Under the pieces are notes generated by a model that searched no databases, was not told the origin of the DNA, and saw only the letters and a program-made list of their open reading frames with translations. Below, one piece after another: positions 54,526 through 62,819 of a DNA stretch of 64,000 bases (position 1 is its first letter; each line of letters opens with the position of its first letter). The translations under genes were made by a program, and so were the position numbers. The DNA comes from Francisella sp. SYW-9. GTDB lineage: Bacteria; Pseudomonadota; Gammaproteobacteria; Francisellales; Francisellaceae. The DNA is taken from NCBI RefSeq assembly GCF_008711465.1, contig NZ_VXKQ01000010.1, positions 1 through 64,000 of the forward strand. The letters are read 5' to 3'.

Positions 54526-54910
54526 TAACTCAATACTGGACTACGAAATAACTTATTGGATGAATCCCTCAAGCTCAAGTAATTATGGGAATAAAGATTG
54601 TGAAAGGTTACATCATGATAGATCGTTAGGAACTATGGAAATAGGTTTTAATAATCTAAAAAAACTTCAAAAAAGAGGTTTAACAATTATTAGTAAAAAA
54701 GATAAAGATTTTCTAAAGAATTCGTTTTTGATAAGCGAACACGATCCCATTCTAAAAGAGAGATTAGAGCTAATTGTTCAATCTCATAGGACTTTGCTAA
54801 GTCGTGATCTTCAAGATAGAGAGCAATATCAACACCAGCTTATTCAGGAGTATGGTAAGAACCTATATTTTGACCAATTAGTAAGACAGTCAAGTAACGG
54901 TAAAGGATAA
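54518..54910 (+). CDS. hypothetical phage protein, 130 aa
   Basis: I do not recognise this protein. It is helical and charged from residue 35 on, with an early aromatic segment (DYEITYWMNPSSSSNYG). No signal or membrane segment. It overlaps the 47-aa gene by 8 bases and ends 7 bases before the second integrase, so all three share a message. Confidence 0.55.
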   Translation: MADNSILDYEITYWMNPSSSSNYGNKDCERLHHDRSLGTMEIGFNNLKKLQKRGLTIISKKDKDFLKNSFLISEHDPILKERLELIVQSHRTLLSRDLQDREQYQHQLIQEYGKNLYFDQLVRQSSNGKG

Positions 54911-54917
54911 ATTTATA

Positions 54918-56285
54918 ATGCAGTTAACACAAGCTAATATTAAGAAAATCAAACATAGTCAAAGATCTTCTAATATTGAAAAGATTAGAGATATTTCTAA
55001 CCTGTATTTACAAATTAATACTAGGGATAAAAAGAGTTGGCTTTATAGATATTCGTTTAATAAAAAGCAAAAAAGCTTAGGGTTAGGTGCATTTCCTCAG
55101 ATTAATTTAACTGAGGCAAGACAGATTGCTCAAAAGTATAACCAGGTGAAAGCTACAGGAATAGACCCAGCTAATTATTTAATAACAAGAAAGATTAAAC
55201 ATAACAAATCACTTAATATTTTAATAGATGAGTATTTAGAAAAGAAATCATCTAAAGTTAGAGAGCCCACACTTTGTTTAATTAGAAAATATTTATCTAA
55301 TGATATCCAACCATATTTTAAAGGTAAAATCATTGATGAGATACAGCTTTTTGAAATCGTAAATTTATTAGATAAGTTTAGTACAACACCATCAAAACAA
55401 AAAAAGATCAAGTCAATATTATCAGGTATTTATAAGCTTGCTACTATTAAGGGCTTATGTAAGCAGAATATAATGTTAAATGACTTTACCGAGGTTATTT
55501 CAACTAATAAAAGTAGTCATTATGCTTTTATAAACCCAATCACACAACAAGGTGATTTTTCAATCTTACTTTATAAGTTAGCTAATACTAAATTATCTCT
55601 AAGGTATTCTGTAGCTCTTCAACTATTACCATTATTAGCATTTAGACCAAGTATGTTATGTCAGCTCAAGTGGGAATATTTTAATCAAAGTAATAAGTGT
55701 TTAGTTATTCCAGCTAATGTTATGAAGATGAAACAAGAGTTTAAGCAACCATTGAGTAAACAAGCTTATGATTTGATTATGTATATAAAGCCATATACAG
55801 CTAACAATAATTATATTTTTTCAGACCATAAAGATAATCATATTAGCCCTGATAGATTAAGAGAGATTGTACAACATGAATTAGGTTTTAATGGAGTTAC
55901 AATGCTTAAACAGACTATACATGGTTTTAGACACTCAGTATCTACTGGATTATATCATTTACAGGGTGAACATAAGTGGCAGTCAGAAGCTATAGAGTTA
56001 ATTCTTGATCACAGAAAAAGAGATAAGATTCAGTCAATTTACAATAAGTATGAATATATTGAAGAAAGACGAGAGATTTTACAGGTTTGGGCTAACTATT
56101 TAGATAAGTTGAGATCAAGAATAAAAAAACTCAACACACAATCCAACACACAACTTAAAAAAAAGAGGTTGAAAGCTATGTATAGTAAGGGTTTGAGTAT
56201 GGTAACAGATAGGTTTATAAAAATTAGTATTAAATCTAAATGCTTATGCATAAAGGGTTTGAGGCTAAATATGGGGTGCTTATAG
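54918..56285 (+). CDS. second integrase, P4-type tyrosine recombinase
   Basis: 455 aa. N-terminal arm domain (DUF4102-like: SNLYLQINTRDKKSWLYRYSF), core-binding domain, then the P4-type catalytic domain: Arg in LAFRPSMLCQLKW, IPANVMKMKQEF-QPLSKQA, His and Arg in HGFRHS, His in ILDHRKRD, Tyr in SIYNKYEYIEERR. All catalytic residues are present. The C-terminus extends about 50 residues past the usual end (after DKLRSRIKKLN). It sits in the middle of the early operon, far from the tRNA-Ser end, which is odd for an integrase. Confidence 0.88.
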   Translation: MQLTQANIKKIKHSQRSSNIEKIRDISNLYLQINTRDKKSWLYRYSFNKKQKSLGLGAFPQINLTEARQIAQKYNQVKATGIDPANYLITRKIKHNKSLNILIDEYLEKKSSKVREPTLCLIRKYLSNDIQPYFKGKIIDEIQLFEIVNLLDKFSTTPSKQKKIKSILSGIYKLATIKGLCKQNIMLNDFTEVISTNKSSHYAFINPITQQGDFSILLYKLANTKLSLRYSVALQLLPLLAFRPSMLCQLKWEYFNQSNKCLVIPANVMKMKQEFKQPLSKQAYDLIMYIKPYTANNNYIFSDHKDNHISPDRLREIVQHELGFNGVTMLKQTIHGFRHSVSTGLYHLQGEHKWQSEAIELILDHRKRDKIQSIYNKYEYIEERREILQVWANYLDKLRSRIKKLNTQSNTQLKKKRLKAMYSKGLSMVTDRFIKISIKSKCLCIKGLRLNMGCL

Positions 56286-56351
56286 TAATCTCAGTGTATA
56301 AGACCAATAAGTTTAGTAAATAAGATTGATAATTTTAAGGATGTTTTAGAT

Positions 56352-56717
56352 ATGACGGAAGATATTTTAATAAATGAGGATGATATTTGCGGAGAAGCTT
56401 ATATTCATATGGAAAATGTATTTGTAGATGATATGGAAGAAGAATTAATTAGTTTTAAAGAGTTAGAAGATAAATGGAATTTAACTAGAAATACACTTTT
56501 TAGATATGCGAAAGATCTTGGTATTAGGAGAATTAAGCAAAGCACGCCTCATGGTAGTTATAGATATGGTTTAACATACAAAGATACTGTAAGACTAAAA
56601 GATTATAAAAATCAACTTGAAGATAGACTGGCTCAAATATATATAAGGGATATGGTAGTTAATGATTATCTGAAGACAGCTTTTGGACAGTTTGGCAGTA
56701 GGAAATTTATGGAATAA
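56352..56717 (+). CDS. small HTH protein, possible excisionase
   Basis: 121 aa with an acidic N-terminus and a MerR/excisionase-like HTH: SFKELEDKWNLTRNTLFRYAKDLGIRRIKQSTPHGSYRYGL, then a helix. It follows the second integrase by 66 bases, which would suit a recombination directionality factor, but that is inference from position and fold. Ribosome site weak. Confidence 0.55.
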   Translation: MTEDILINEDDICGEAYIHMENVFVDDMEEELISFKELEDKWNLTRNTLFRYAKDLGIRRIKQSTPHGSYRYGLTYKDTVRLKDYKNQLEDRLAQIYIRDMVVNDYLKTAFGQFGSRKFME

Positions 56718-56737
56718 TATAAAAGATAGGCGAGGAA

Positions 56738-57139
56738 ATGAAAAATATCAAATTTGAAGTACCAGTATATTATCAATTTTCAAAACAACTACGACCTACA
56801 TTAATAGGTATGAATTGGTATCGAAATGCACTTTTTTGGGAAACTAATAATGTTAAGAAATATTATCATGAATTAGTTTACTCAATCGTTAAACAAAATC
56901 GTTCACCTATTCTTGATGGTAAGTATGAAGTTTACTATAAGTATTACCTAAAGAGAAAGACAACTGATCTAATGAATGTTGGCTCAATAATAGATAAGTT
57001 TGTGCAAGATGCTTTAATTGAGTCAAAGCTAATCAAAGATGACAGTACACCATACTATAGAAATGCAAATTTTACAGTAGGTGAAGTTGATAGGGATAAT
57101 CCGCGTATGTTGGTGGAGCTAAGACCATGTTTAGATTAG
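56738..57139 (+). CDS. rusA: RusA-like Holliday junction resolvase
   Basis: 133 aa. KTTDLMNVGSIIDKFVQDALIESKLIKDDS matches the RusA family core, with the essential aspartates in TTDLMN and in IKDDS; the pattern D..N...DK..D.L is typical. Cuts Holliday junctions during phage replication and recombination. Its last 13 bases overlap the next gene's start. Confidence 0.75.
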   Translation: MKNIKFEVPVYYQFSKQLRPTLIGMNWYRNALFWETNNVKKYYHELVYSIVKQNRSPILDGKYEVYYKYYLKRKTTDLMNVGSIIDKFVQDALIESKLIKDDSTPYYRNANFTVGEVDRDNPRMLVELRPCLD

Positions 57140-57630
57140 TACCTATTATAATATTATTAAGTAGTTGTAGTATGTTGAAACCTGCTAAACTACTTGATAA
57201 GTTACTTACAACTCAATCAGCTAAAGACCTTTCAACATCTCAATTTCAAACTATGGCTAGTGTAGGTCTGTCTGCACGAGATACAAAGACGAATCAATAT
57301 AGAGATTCTAATATTAAAAGCAAAGATACAGAAACAAACCATAAGCTAAATATAGATGATACAAAAGCACAACTTAATGTAGGCTCAAAGGTAGTTGACA
57401 AAAGCTCACGTAAAAACAATATATTAACTGATACAAAAACAAGTACTAATGACGATAAATATATGGCTAAAAGAGATATCTATCAAAATAACCAAGATGA
57501 TATTTCAGCATTAGTTGTAGTCATAGTATCAATGATATTAACTATGTTAATACTGATATTCACATATTGGTTAGGTGGATATATAGCATTAAAGAGGATT
57601 GGTAAGTATTTGACAAAAAAGGGGAGTTGA
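57127..57630 (+). CDS. candidate unimolecular spanin
   Basis: 167 aa with both ends membrane-tethered: a lipoprotein signal with LSSC (lipid cysteine at 14) and a single C-terminal hydrophobic helix (about 127-152, LVVVIVSMILTMLILIFTYW), joined by a polar, repetitive periplasmic linker (ARDTKTNQYRDSNIKSKDTETN). This is the layout of u-spanins such as T1 gp11 (lipid anchor in the outer membrane, helix in the inner). It overlaps rusA by 13 bases. No holin or endolysin gene is seen next to it, so the role is inferred from topology alone. Confidence 0.55.
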   Translation: MFRLVPIIILLSSCSMLKPAKLLDKLLTTQSAKDLSTSQFQTMASVGLSARDTKTNQYRDSNIKSKDTETNHKLNIDDTKAQLNVGSKVVDKSSRKNNILTDTKTSTNDDKYMAKRDIYQNNQDDISALVVVIVSMILTMLILIFTYWLGGYIALKRIGKYLTKKGS

Positions 57631-57631
57631 T

Positions 57632-58003
57632 ATGTACACTGTCACCTATCGTAGAATGATAAATGCTATTGGCAAAGAATGGACTGACAAGGTATTTGCT
57701 AAGTGTGAGAGATACAATATAGAAGATATGCGTATTGGTTCAATAGGGTCACATTACGAAGAGAAATTTATTAATTTCATAGGAGACAAAGGCATAGCAT
57801 ATAAAATTGCAGATGAATTTCAAGGTGAGCAAATACTCATGCACAAATACCTAAAAAAAGAGTTAGAAAAGCTAGCAAAAACTGCTGTTGAGATATTATT
57901 TTCAAATGGATTAACTGTTGAGAATATAGATTGTGTTTTAAATAGTTACATTGATAGGAAAATAATTAGGCAAACTACTAAACAATATGGTTTGATTATA
58001 TGA
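57632..58003 (+). CDS. hypothetical phage protein, 123 aa
   Basis: I do not recognise it with certainty. It is helical; IGDKGIAYKIADEFQGEQILMHKYLKKELEKLAK and DRKIIRQTTKQYGLII faintly recall Mor/C-type phage activators, but the HTH is not complete. It starts one base after the spanin candidate's stop and overlaps the next gene by 4 bases. A late regulator would fit its place before the late genes. Confidence 0.5.
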   Translation: MYTVTYRRMINAIGKEWTDKVFAKCERYNIEDMRIGSIGSHYEEKFINFIGDKGIAYKIADEFQGEQILMHKYLKKELEKLAKTAVEILFSNGLTVENIDCVLNSYIDRKIIRQTTKQYGLII

Positions 58004-58536
58004 GTATAGAATATACAAAAGATGATTTATTAGAAAGTTTGATTAAGATAAATGTATACATGAGTTGTTTAGGTATTAAGTTTATTATTGATACAACAAG
58101 CTTGATTAGTATATTTGATAGCCTAGTTCCTCGAGGTATAATTAAGATCAATGTTAGCAAACATTATAGATGTAGCTTAGTGTTAATAATATTATCAGAG
58201 GTTAATACTGCCTTTAAGATTTCAAAGGGGTTGATGAATTTGTCTAAAAAGTTAAAAGATAAAGAGACTACATACCTTATTCAAAATAAAATTATAGAAA
58301 TACAGCAACAATTACTGGAAGCTTACGAAAATATCTGTAAGCGTGATCAAAGAGTAAGTGAATTAGAAGCTATAGTTAATAAAGATAAAGCAACATGTAG
58401 GTATTGCAATAGTGACAATATCATTTTTAACAAAATGATACCTAGTAAGAATATGAGATTTAAATATTATTATTACACGTGTCAAGACTGTAATGAAAAA
58501 GCTTATATTATAGAGAACGCTGAGAAAAAGTACTAA
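58000..58536 (+). CDS. hypothetical protein with C-terminal zinc ribbon
   Basis: 178 aa: an N-terminal hydrophobic-helix region, a coiled-coil-like middle (LIQNKIIEIQQQLLEAYENICKRDQRVSELEAIVNK) and a C-terminal zinc ribbon (CRYCNSDN ... TCQDCNEKA). Such ribbons occur in transcription-type regulators. A 31-base stretch of its 5' end (58040-58070) is repeated exactly just past its 3' end (58546-58576). Confidence 0.55.
   Translation: MSIEYTKDDLLESLIKINVYMSCLGIKFIIDTTSLISIFDSLVPRGIIKINVSKHYRCSLVLIILSEVNTAFKISKGLMNLSKKLKDKETTYLIQNKIIEIQQQLLEAYENICKRDQRVSELEAIVNKDKATCRYCNSDNIIFNKMIPSKNMRFKYYYYTCQDCNEKAYIIENAEKKY
58040..58070 (+). repeat. 31-base direct repeat, copy 1
   Basis: Identical to 58546-58576; begins TGATTAAGATAAATGTATAC. 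The copy contains the 10-base palindrome ATGTATACAT. It lies near the 5' end of the zinc-ribbon gene. Confidence 0.9.
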
Positions 58537-58545
58537 TAGAAATCA

Positions 58546-58576
58546 TGATTAAGATAAATGTATACATGAGTTGTTT
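58546..58576 (+). repeat. 31-base direct repeat, copy 2
   Basis: Identical to 58040-58070, in the 143-base gap after the zinc-ribbon gene. Probably the remains of a tandem duplication with one copy lost to deletion. Confidence 0.9.
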
Positions 58577-58679
58577 GAAACTAGTGTTAATTTTTGCTCT
58601 TAAAACATATTGTCCAAATAATATATAAGTATATAATATGAGATTTAAATTCTCTAAGGTATTTATAAATTATCTTTGA

Positions 58680-58961
58680 ATGAAAAATGACAGTAAATCT
58701 ATTGCTGAAGTTGCAACTATTCTTTCCATACTTCCTAGTGAAGTAGTTGAACGTCTTAAAATAATAGGAGGTTACAGCAATGAATTATCAAAAGGATCTT
58801 GGAAAGCCCAAGTATACATAAGAGATATTGAATATCTTGATAATTTTAAAGCTATAGAAATTGCTTATCAGCAAGGAATGAATGTACTTGTTGAAAGGAT
58901 TAAAAGGCAACCTTCGAGATATAGAATGTTTACTCATAATTTAATGAAAAGATCGATCTAA
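58680..58961 (+). CDS. hypothetical phage protein, 93 aa
   Basis: A small, basic, helical protein (IAEVATILSILPSEVVERLKIIGGYSNELSKGSWKAQVYIRDIEYLDNFKAIEIA) with an HTH-like start. No family recognised. It ends 4 bases before the OmpH-like gene, so the two may share a message. Confidence 0.55.
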   Translation: MKNDSKSIAEVATILSILPSEVVERLKIIGGYSNELSKGSWKAQVYIRDIEYLDNFKAIEIAYQQGMNVLVERIKRQPSRYRMFTHNLMKRSI

Positions 58962-58965
58962 GTTT

Positions 58966-59508
58966 ATGAAACAAATAAGTATTTTAATATTGTTAATATT
59001 TACATTGGGTACAGTTTTCGCATCTAATATTGCATATGTAAATATGTCGAAAGTATATGAGTATCAACGAGTTAATACTCCAAGTACGATAGATGAAGAA
59101 AATAAACAATTAATTCAAGTAATTCATAAATATATAGAGAATGTTAAACCTTTTGTAGATATGAGAAAGAAACAGATTAAAGAACTTAATATTAGAATGA
59201 ATAGTATTCATGATAAACAGTCTCTTATTTATAAAGAGCTTATAGTAGAGAAGAACAGATATCAAAGTGATATTAATTTTGTAAATAAACAGTTTTCAGA
59301 TGAAGAAGAAAAAGCAGCTCCAGATTTGTCTAAGTATAAGCAATCAAATCTCAATAATATTGATAAGGTAAGTAAAGAAATTATCAGTGCTGGAAAATAT
59401 GATGCAATTATGGATACAAAATATTTAGTCAGATACTCGCCTAAAAAAGACATTACTCAAGAATTTATTAGTAAGCTAAAAGACTTAAGAAAAGAAGAGC
59501 AGATCTAA
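58966..59508 (+). CDS. exported OmpH/Skp-like protein
   Basis: 180 aa with a signal peptide (about 1-19, ending VFA), then IAYVNMSKVYEY and a long charged coiled coil (about 40-120). The order (signal, AxVdxxxV.., coiled coil) is that of Skp/OmpH periplasmic chaperones. It is inside the prophage, just before the late genes and convergent with HU. It could be cargo that helps outer-membrane protein folding, or a phage protein of similar shape. Confidence 0.65.
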   Translation: MKQISILILLIFTLGTVFASNIAYVNMSKVYEYQRVNTPSTIDEENKQLIQVIHKYIENVKPFVDMRKKQIKELNIRMNSIHDKQSLIYKELIVEKNRYQSDINFVNKQFSDEEEKAAPDLSKYKQSNLNNIDKVSKEIISAGKYDAIMDTKYLVRYSPKKDITQEFISKLKDLRKEEQI

Positions 59509-59513
59509 AGCTC

Positions 59514-59789
59514 TTATTTATTCACTGTTTCTTTAAGAGTCTTACCAGCTTTAAAATGAGGAACAGTAGCCGAAGCTATTTTAATAGTTTCGCCAGTCTT
59601 TGGATTTCTACCGTCTCTAGCAGCTCTATGTTTAGCTTGGAATGTACCAAAACCTACAAGAGTTATATCTTCTTTCTTTTTAAGAGAGTCAGTAATGGCA
59701 TTAGTAAAAGCTTTTAAACATTTTTCAGCATCCGCAATAGTAACGTCAGCCTGCTTAGCAATTGCATGTACTAATTCATTTTTATTCAT
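59514..59789 (-). CDS. hup: HU-type histone-like DNA-binding protein
   Basis: 91 aa. MNKNELVHAIAKQADVTIADAE and VGFGTFQAKHRAARDGRNPKTGETIKI are signature HU segments (GRNPxTG arm). It is on the opposite strand from the surrounding genes and convergent with the OmpH-like gene, 6 bases apart. HU/IHF help terminase or integrase complexes, so a phage-carried copy next to the terminase makes sense, but a captured host gene is possible. Confidence 0.93.
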   Translation of the reverse strand: MNKNELVHAIAKQADVTIADAEKCLKAFTNAITDSLKKKEDITLVGFGTFQAKHRAARDGRNPKTGETIKIASATVPHFKAGKTLKETVNK

Positions 59790-60146
59790 ATCTATTCCTA
59801 TTTTTTTGTTATTACAAATCTAACTATATAACGAAATATAAAGCTGTGTAAAGTAAATTATATCTTTTGGAAGTGATTTTAGAATACAAAACTATTTTCA
59901 AAAAGTCACCACACATCAAATAAGTTATCACATTAAAATTTAATCATGATTAAGCTAATTGTAAAAATTTCACCTGCTTTTGTTTGGCATTTTAAGGCTG
60001 TTTATGGGGTTGGGTTTAGGTAGATATCTACACGCTTAAATTAACGCTTAATATAGCTCAAAGGTACTTTCTGTAAGGGTTTGAGTGTGGGTTTGATTAA
60101 CTCGCATGATTTACATAGTGGGTGGAAATTTGAAATTGAGGGGTCA
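59790..60146. other. control region before the terminase, candidate packaging site
   Basis: 357 bases with no clear gene. Features: TAGATATCTA (60021-60030), a ten-base palindrome; two ACGCTTAA direct repeats at 60032-60039 and 60044-60051; G-rich GGGGTTGGGTTTAGG at 60007-60020; AAGGGTTTGAGTGTGGG at 60076-60091, similar to AAGGGTTTGAGTATGG at 56190-56205 near the end of the second integrase. The HU promoter is on the left. Being just upstream of terminase it may hold the cos or pac site. Confidence 0.45.
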
Positions 60147-60701
60147 ATGACTATATCTACAGACAAAGGATTGATAGTTAACAAGCAAGAGTTAGCCAAT
60201 ACTTTTGGGGTTGATGTTACTACTGTAGATAAGTGGATACGAAATGGTTGCCCTTATGTTGAGAAAGGCTCCAAAGGTGTAGCTTGGCAATATAATACTG
60301 CAGATGTTATCAAGTGGCGAAGAGATAGAGATGTTGAGTATGCCACTAAAGATACTTTTGATGTTACAAGTGATGTTAAAGAACTTGATATTAATATCAA
60401 ACAAGAAAAGCTAAGACTAACCAAATACCAAGCAGATGAGCAGAAAGTTAAAGCAGAAAGAGCAGAGAGGAAATTAATACCCATTGAAGATGTGCAGTTA
60501 GTTTTAGGTGATTTATTTGTAATTATGAAAGATAAGTTACTTAATATCCCTGAAAGAGTAGAGATTGAACTATTAGGAGAAACGGACGCTAAGAAATTTA
60601 ATAAGGTGCTATTAAGAGAAGTTAAGGACGCTATTGATTCTATATTAAATGGTGAATCAATTATTATAGATCAGATATTGGAGAAATCAGATGAAGAGTA
60701 G
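60147..60701 (+). CDS. terminase small subunit (Nu1-like)
   Basis: 184 aa from ATG 60147, preceded by GAGGGG. An earlier TTG at 60081 is open but has no good ribosome site. The N-terminal HTH (VNKQELANTFGVDVTTVDKWIRNGCPYVEKG) is that of Nu1-type small terminases, followed by a long helix (QEKLRLTKYQADEQKVKAERAERKLI). Binds the packaging site and recruits the large subunit. Overlaps the large-subunit gene by 11 bases. Confidence 0.85.
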   Translation: MTISTDKGLIVNKQELANTFGVDVTTVDKWIRNGCPYVEKGSKGVAWQYNTADVIKWRRDRDVEYATKDTFDVTSDVKELDINIKQEKLRLTKYQADEQKVKAERAERKLIPIEDVQLVLGDLFVIMKDKLLNIPERVEIELLGETDAKKFNKVLLREVKDAIDSILNGESIIIDQILEKSDEE

Positions 60702-62481
60702 GGATGCTCATAAACTAATATACAGTTTATTAGGTCAATATTTTAAACCACCTGAAGATTTAACAATATCTGAATGGTCAGCAAAAAATGTATTTATGCC
60801 TAGTGGTACATCAGCTAGACCAGGGAAATGGCAAACAACCTCATATCAAGAGGGAGTATTTGAAGCATTATTAGATGATTCTGTACAGATAGTAACATTA
60901 ATGTGGGGAGCTCAATTAGGTAAGACAGCGATACTTAATAATACAATTGGCTACTTTATAGCCCATCAACCTGAATCACAAATCATGATGCAACCGAGTA
61001 ATGCTGACTTAAAGAAATGGCTTGTATCTAAGTTTGAACCAATGATTAGTTATTCAAATGCAGTTAATCAATCATTAGCAAAGCCTCGTTCAAGAGATGG
61101 TGTTAATAGTCAAACAATGAAGACATACAAGGGTGGGACATTAACTTTTGCATGGTCAGGTTCACCTACAACGCAAAAAGGTATATCAGCTCCGAAAATA
61201 TATTGTGACGAGGTTGATGGATACGAAAGAAATAATGAGGGTCACCCTGTTAATTTACTATCTCAAAGATCAGCTTCATTTGGAAGAAAAAGAAAGATGT
61301 TAATTACAAGCACCCCGACACTCAAAGGTGCTTCATTTGTTGAGATGAGTTATGAATCAGGAGATAGAAGAGAGTTTTTTGTGCCATGTATTTATTGTGG
61401 GTATGAGCAAACTTTGAAATGGAAAAATGTTAAGTGGCTGAAAGGTGAAGATGGCGATCATGACTTAGAAACAGTTAAATACTTTTGTGAGAACTGCGGT
61501 GTTGGTTTAAGTGATATTGAAAAACGTAAGATGGTAGAGGCTGGTAAATGGATAGCACAAAATAAATTTAATGGTCATGCTTCTTTTCATTTAAACGAAT
61601 TATACAGTCCATTTCGCTTAATGAAAGATATAGCCCGTTCTTTTTTGGATAAAAAAAAGACAAATGATATCCGTAGTTTTGTCAATATGTCACTTGCTGA
61701 AACATTTGAAGATAGAGGAGAAAGAGTAGAGTCGCATGAGTTATTAAATAGAGTAGAGCAGTATGATGTTATGCCTAAAAACTGTTTTGTAATTACAGCA
61801 GGCATAGATGTTCAATTAGATCGTATTGAGGTACAAAGTATAGGCTGGGGCGTAGGTGAAGAGTCTTTTGTTTTGGACTATCAAATATTTTATGGTAACA
61901 CTGATGAAAATGATGTTTGGAATAAATTATCGAGATATTTAGATACAAAGAAATTTACATATTGTGATGGTAGAAAATTTGGTATAACGATGTCGGCTTT
62001 AGATACTGGGGGTACTGGTAATATGACATCCAAAGCATATGACTATATTAGAAGTAGGAGAAAAAGAGCAAATCCTTATGCAATTAAGGGTAGCTCAAAT
62101 ATTCATGCACCATTGTATGTAAGACCATCATTAATTAAAGCACCAAATAAACGAAATATTGAGTTATATAGCATAGGCACATCAGAAGCAAAAACAATAA
62201 TCTATCAAAGATTAAAAAAGAAAGAAAAAAGAGGTGATTTTGTTATTCATTTTAAAAAAGGTTTATGTGATGAAGTTTATTTTAATCAGTTAACTGCTGA
62301 GGAGAAAAAGATTAGATGGGTTAAAGGATATCCTAAGGTTGAATGGAAGAATATTGCTAAAGATAAGAGAAATGAGGCATTAGATACATTTGTGTATGCA
62401 CTTGTAGCACTAAGAATAGCCAATATTAATTTATATCAGATATACGAAGACTTAATAAAAAAGAAAGAGGTTAAAAAGTGA
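60691..62481 (+). CDS. terminase large subunit (GpA family)
   Basis: 596 aa. Walker A WGAQLGKT (72-79), Walker B IYCDEVDGYE (about 170-179), then the zinc-finger cysteines CIYCG and CENCG, and the nuclease part with ITAGIDVQLDRIEVQ. This is the lambda-gpA type of packaging ATPase and nuclease. The stop overlaps the GTG start of the next gene (4 bases). ATG start with GGAG. Confidence 0.93.
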   Translation: MKSRDAHKLIYSLLGQYFKPPEDLTISEWSAKNVFMPSGTSARPGKWQTTSYQEGVFEALLDDSVQIVTLMWGAQLGKTAILNNTIGYFIAHQPESQIMMQPSNADLKKWLVSKFEPMISYSNAVNQSLAKPRSRDGVNSQTMKTYKGGTLTFAWSGSPTTQKGISAPKIYCDEVDGYERNNEGHPVNLLSQRSASFGRKRKMLITSTPTLKGASFVEMSYESGDRREFFVPCIYCGYEQTLKWKNVKWLKGEDGDHDLETVKYFCENCGVGLSDIEKRKMVEAGKWIAQNKFNGHASFHLNELYSPFRLMKDIARSFLDKKKTNDIRSFVNMSLAETFEDRGERVESHELLNRVEQYDVMPKNCFVITAGIDVQLDRIEVQSIGWGVGEESFVLDYQIFYGNTDENDVWNKLSRYLDTKKFTYCDGRKFGITMSALDTGGTGNMTSKAYDYIRSRRKRANPYAIKGSSNIHAPLYVRPSLIKAPNKRNIELYSIGTSEAKTIIYQRLKKKEKRGDFVIHFKKGLCDEVYFNQLTAEEKKIRWVKGYPKVEWKNIAKDKRNEALDTFVYALVALRIANINLYQIYEDLIKKKEVKK

Positions 62482-62819
62482 GTGGATTATCAAGATATAC
62501 AGGAAAGTTGATTGATGACTTTGAAAGTGTCAAGCAATCAATAGATGATATTTTAAGCACTCCTAAAGGTAGTAGAGTTATGAGAAGAGATTATGGAAGT
62601 GATTTACATAAATATATTGACTCACCACTTAATAAAAGCAATATTGCAAAAATATATTTATCAGTTGTTCAAGCTATAACTGATTTTGAGCCTAGAGTAT
62701 CTTTAGAAAAAAACAAGATTAATGTATCAGCAGATGAAACAGGCCATTTAATTATTGGATTTGAATTTATATACAAACCTAAAGGCACCAAACATACTAT
62801 AAGAGGAGTTAAGATATGA
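62478..62819 (+). CDS. baseplate protein GpW / gp25-like
   Basis: 113 aa. SVKQSIDDILSTPKGSRVMRRDYGSDLHKYIDSPLN follows the gp25/GPW family, the baseplate wedge protein of P2-like and T4-like tails with a lysozyme-like fold. The start is GTG at 62478, overlapping the terminase stop (GTGA). It overlaps the J gene by 4 bases. Confidence 0.85.
   Translation: MSGLSRYTGKLIDDFESVKQSIDDILSTPKGSRVMRRDYGSDLHKYIDSPLNKSNIAKIYLSVVQAITDFEPRVSLEKNKINVSADETGHLIIGFEFIYKPKGTKHTIRGVKI

Noticed and set aside
57632-58003. Mor/C-type late activator
   Set aside because: Only faint resemblance, and the HTH is incomplete; left as hypothetical.
60081-60146. Upstream TTG start for the terminase small subunit
   Set aside because: The ATG at 60147 has GAGGGG at the right distance, while the TTG has none and would put the possible packaging region inside the gene.
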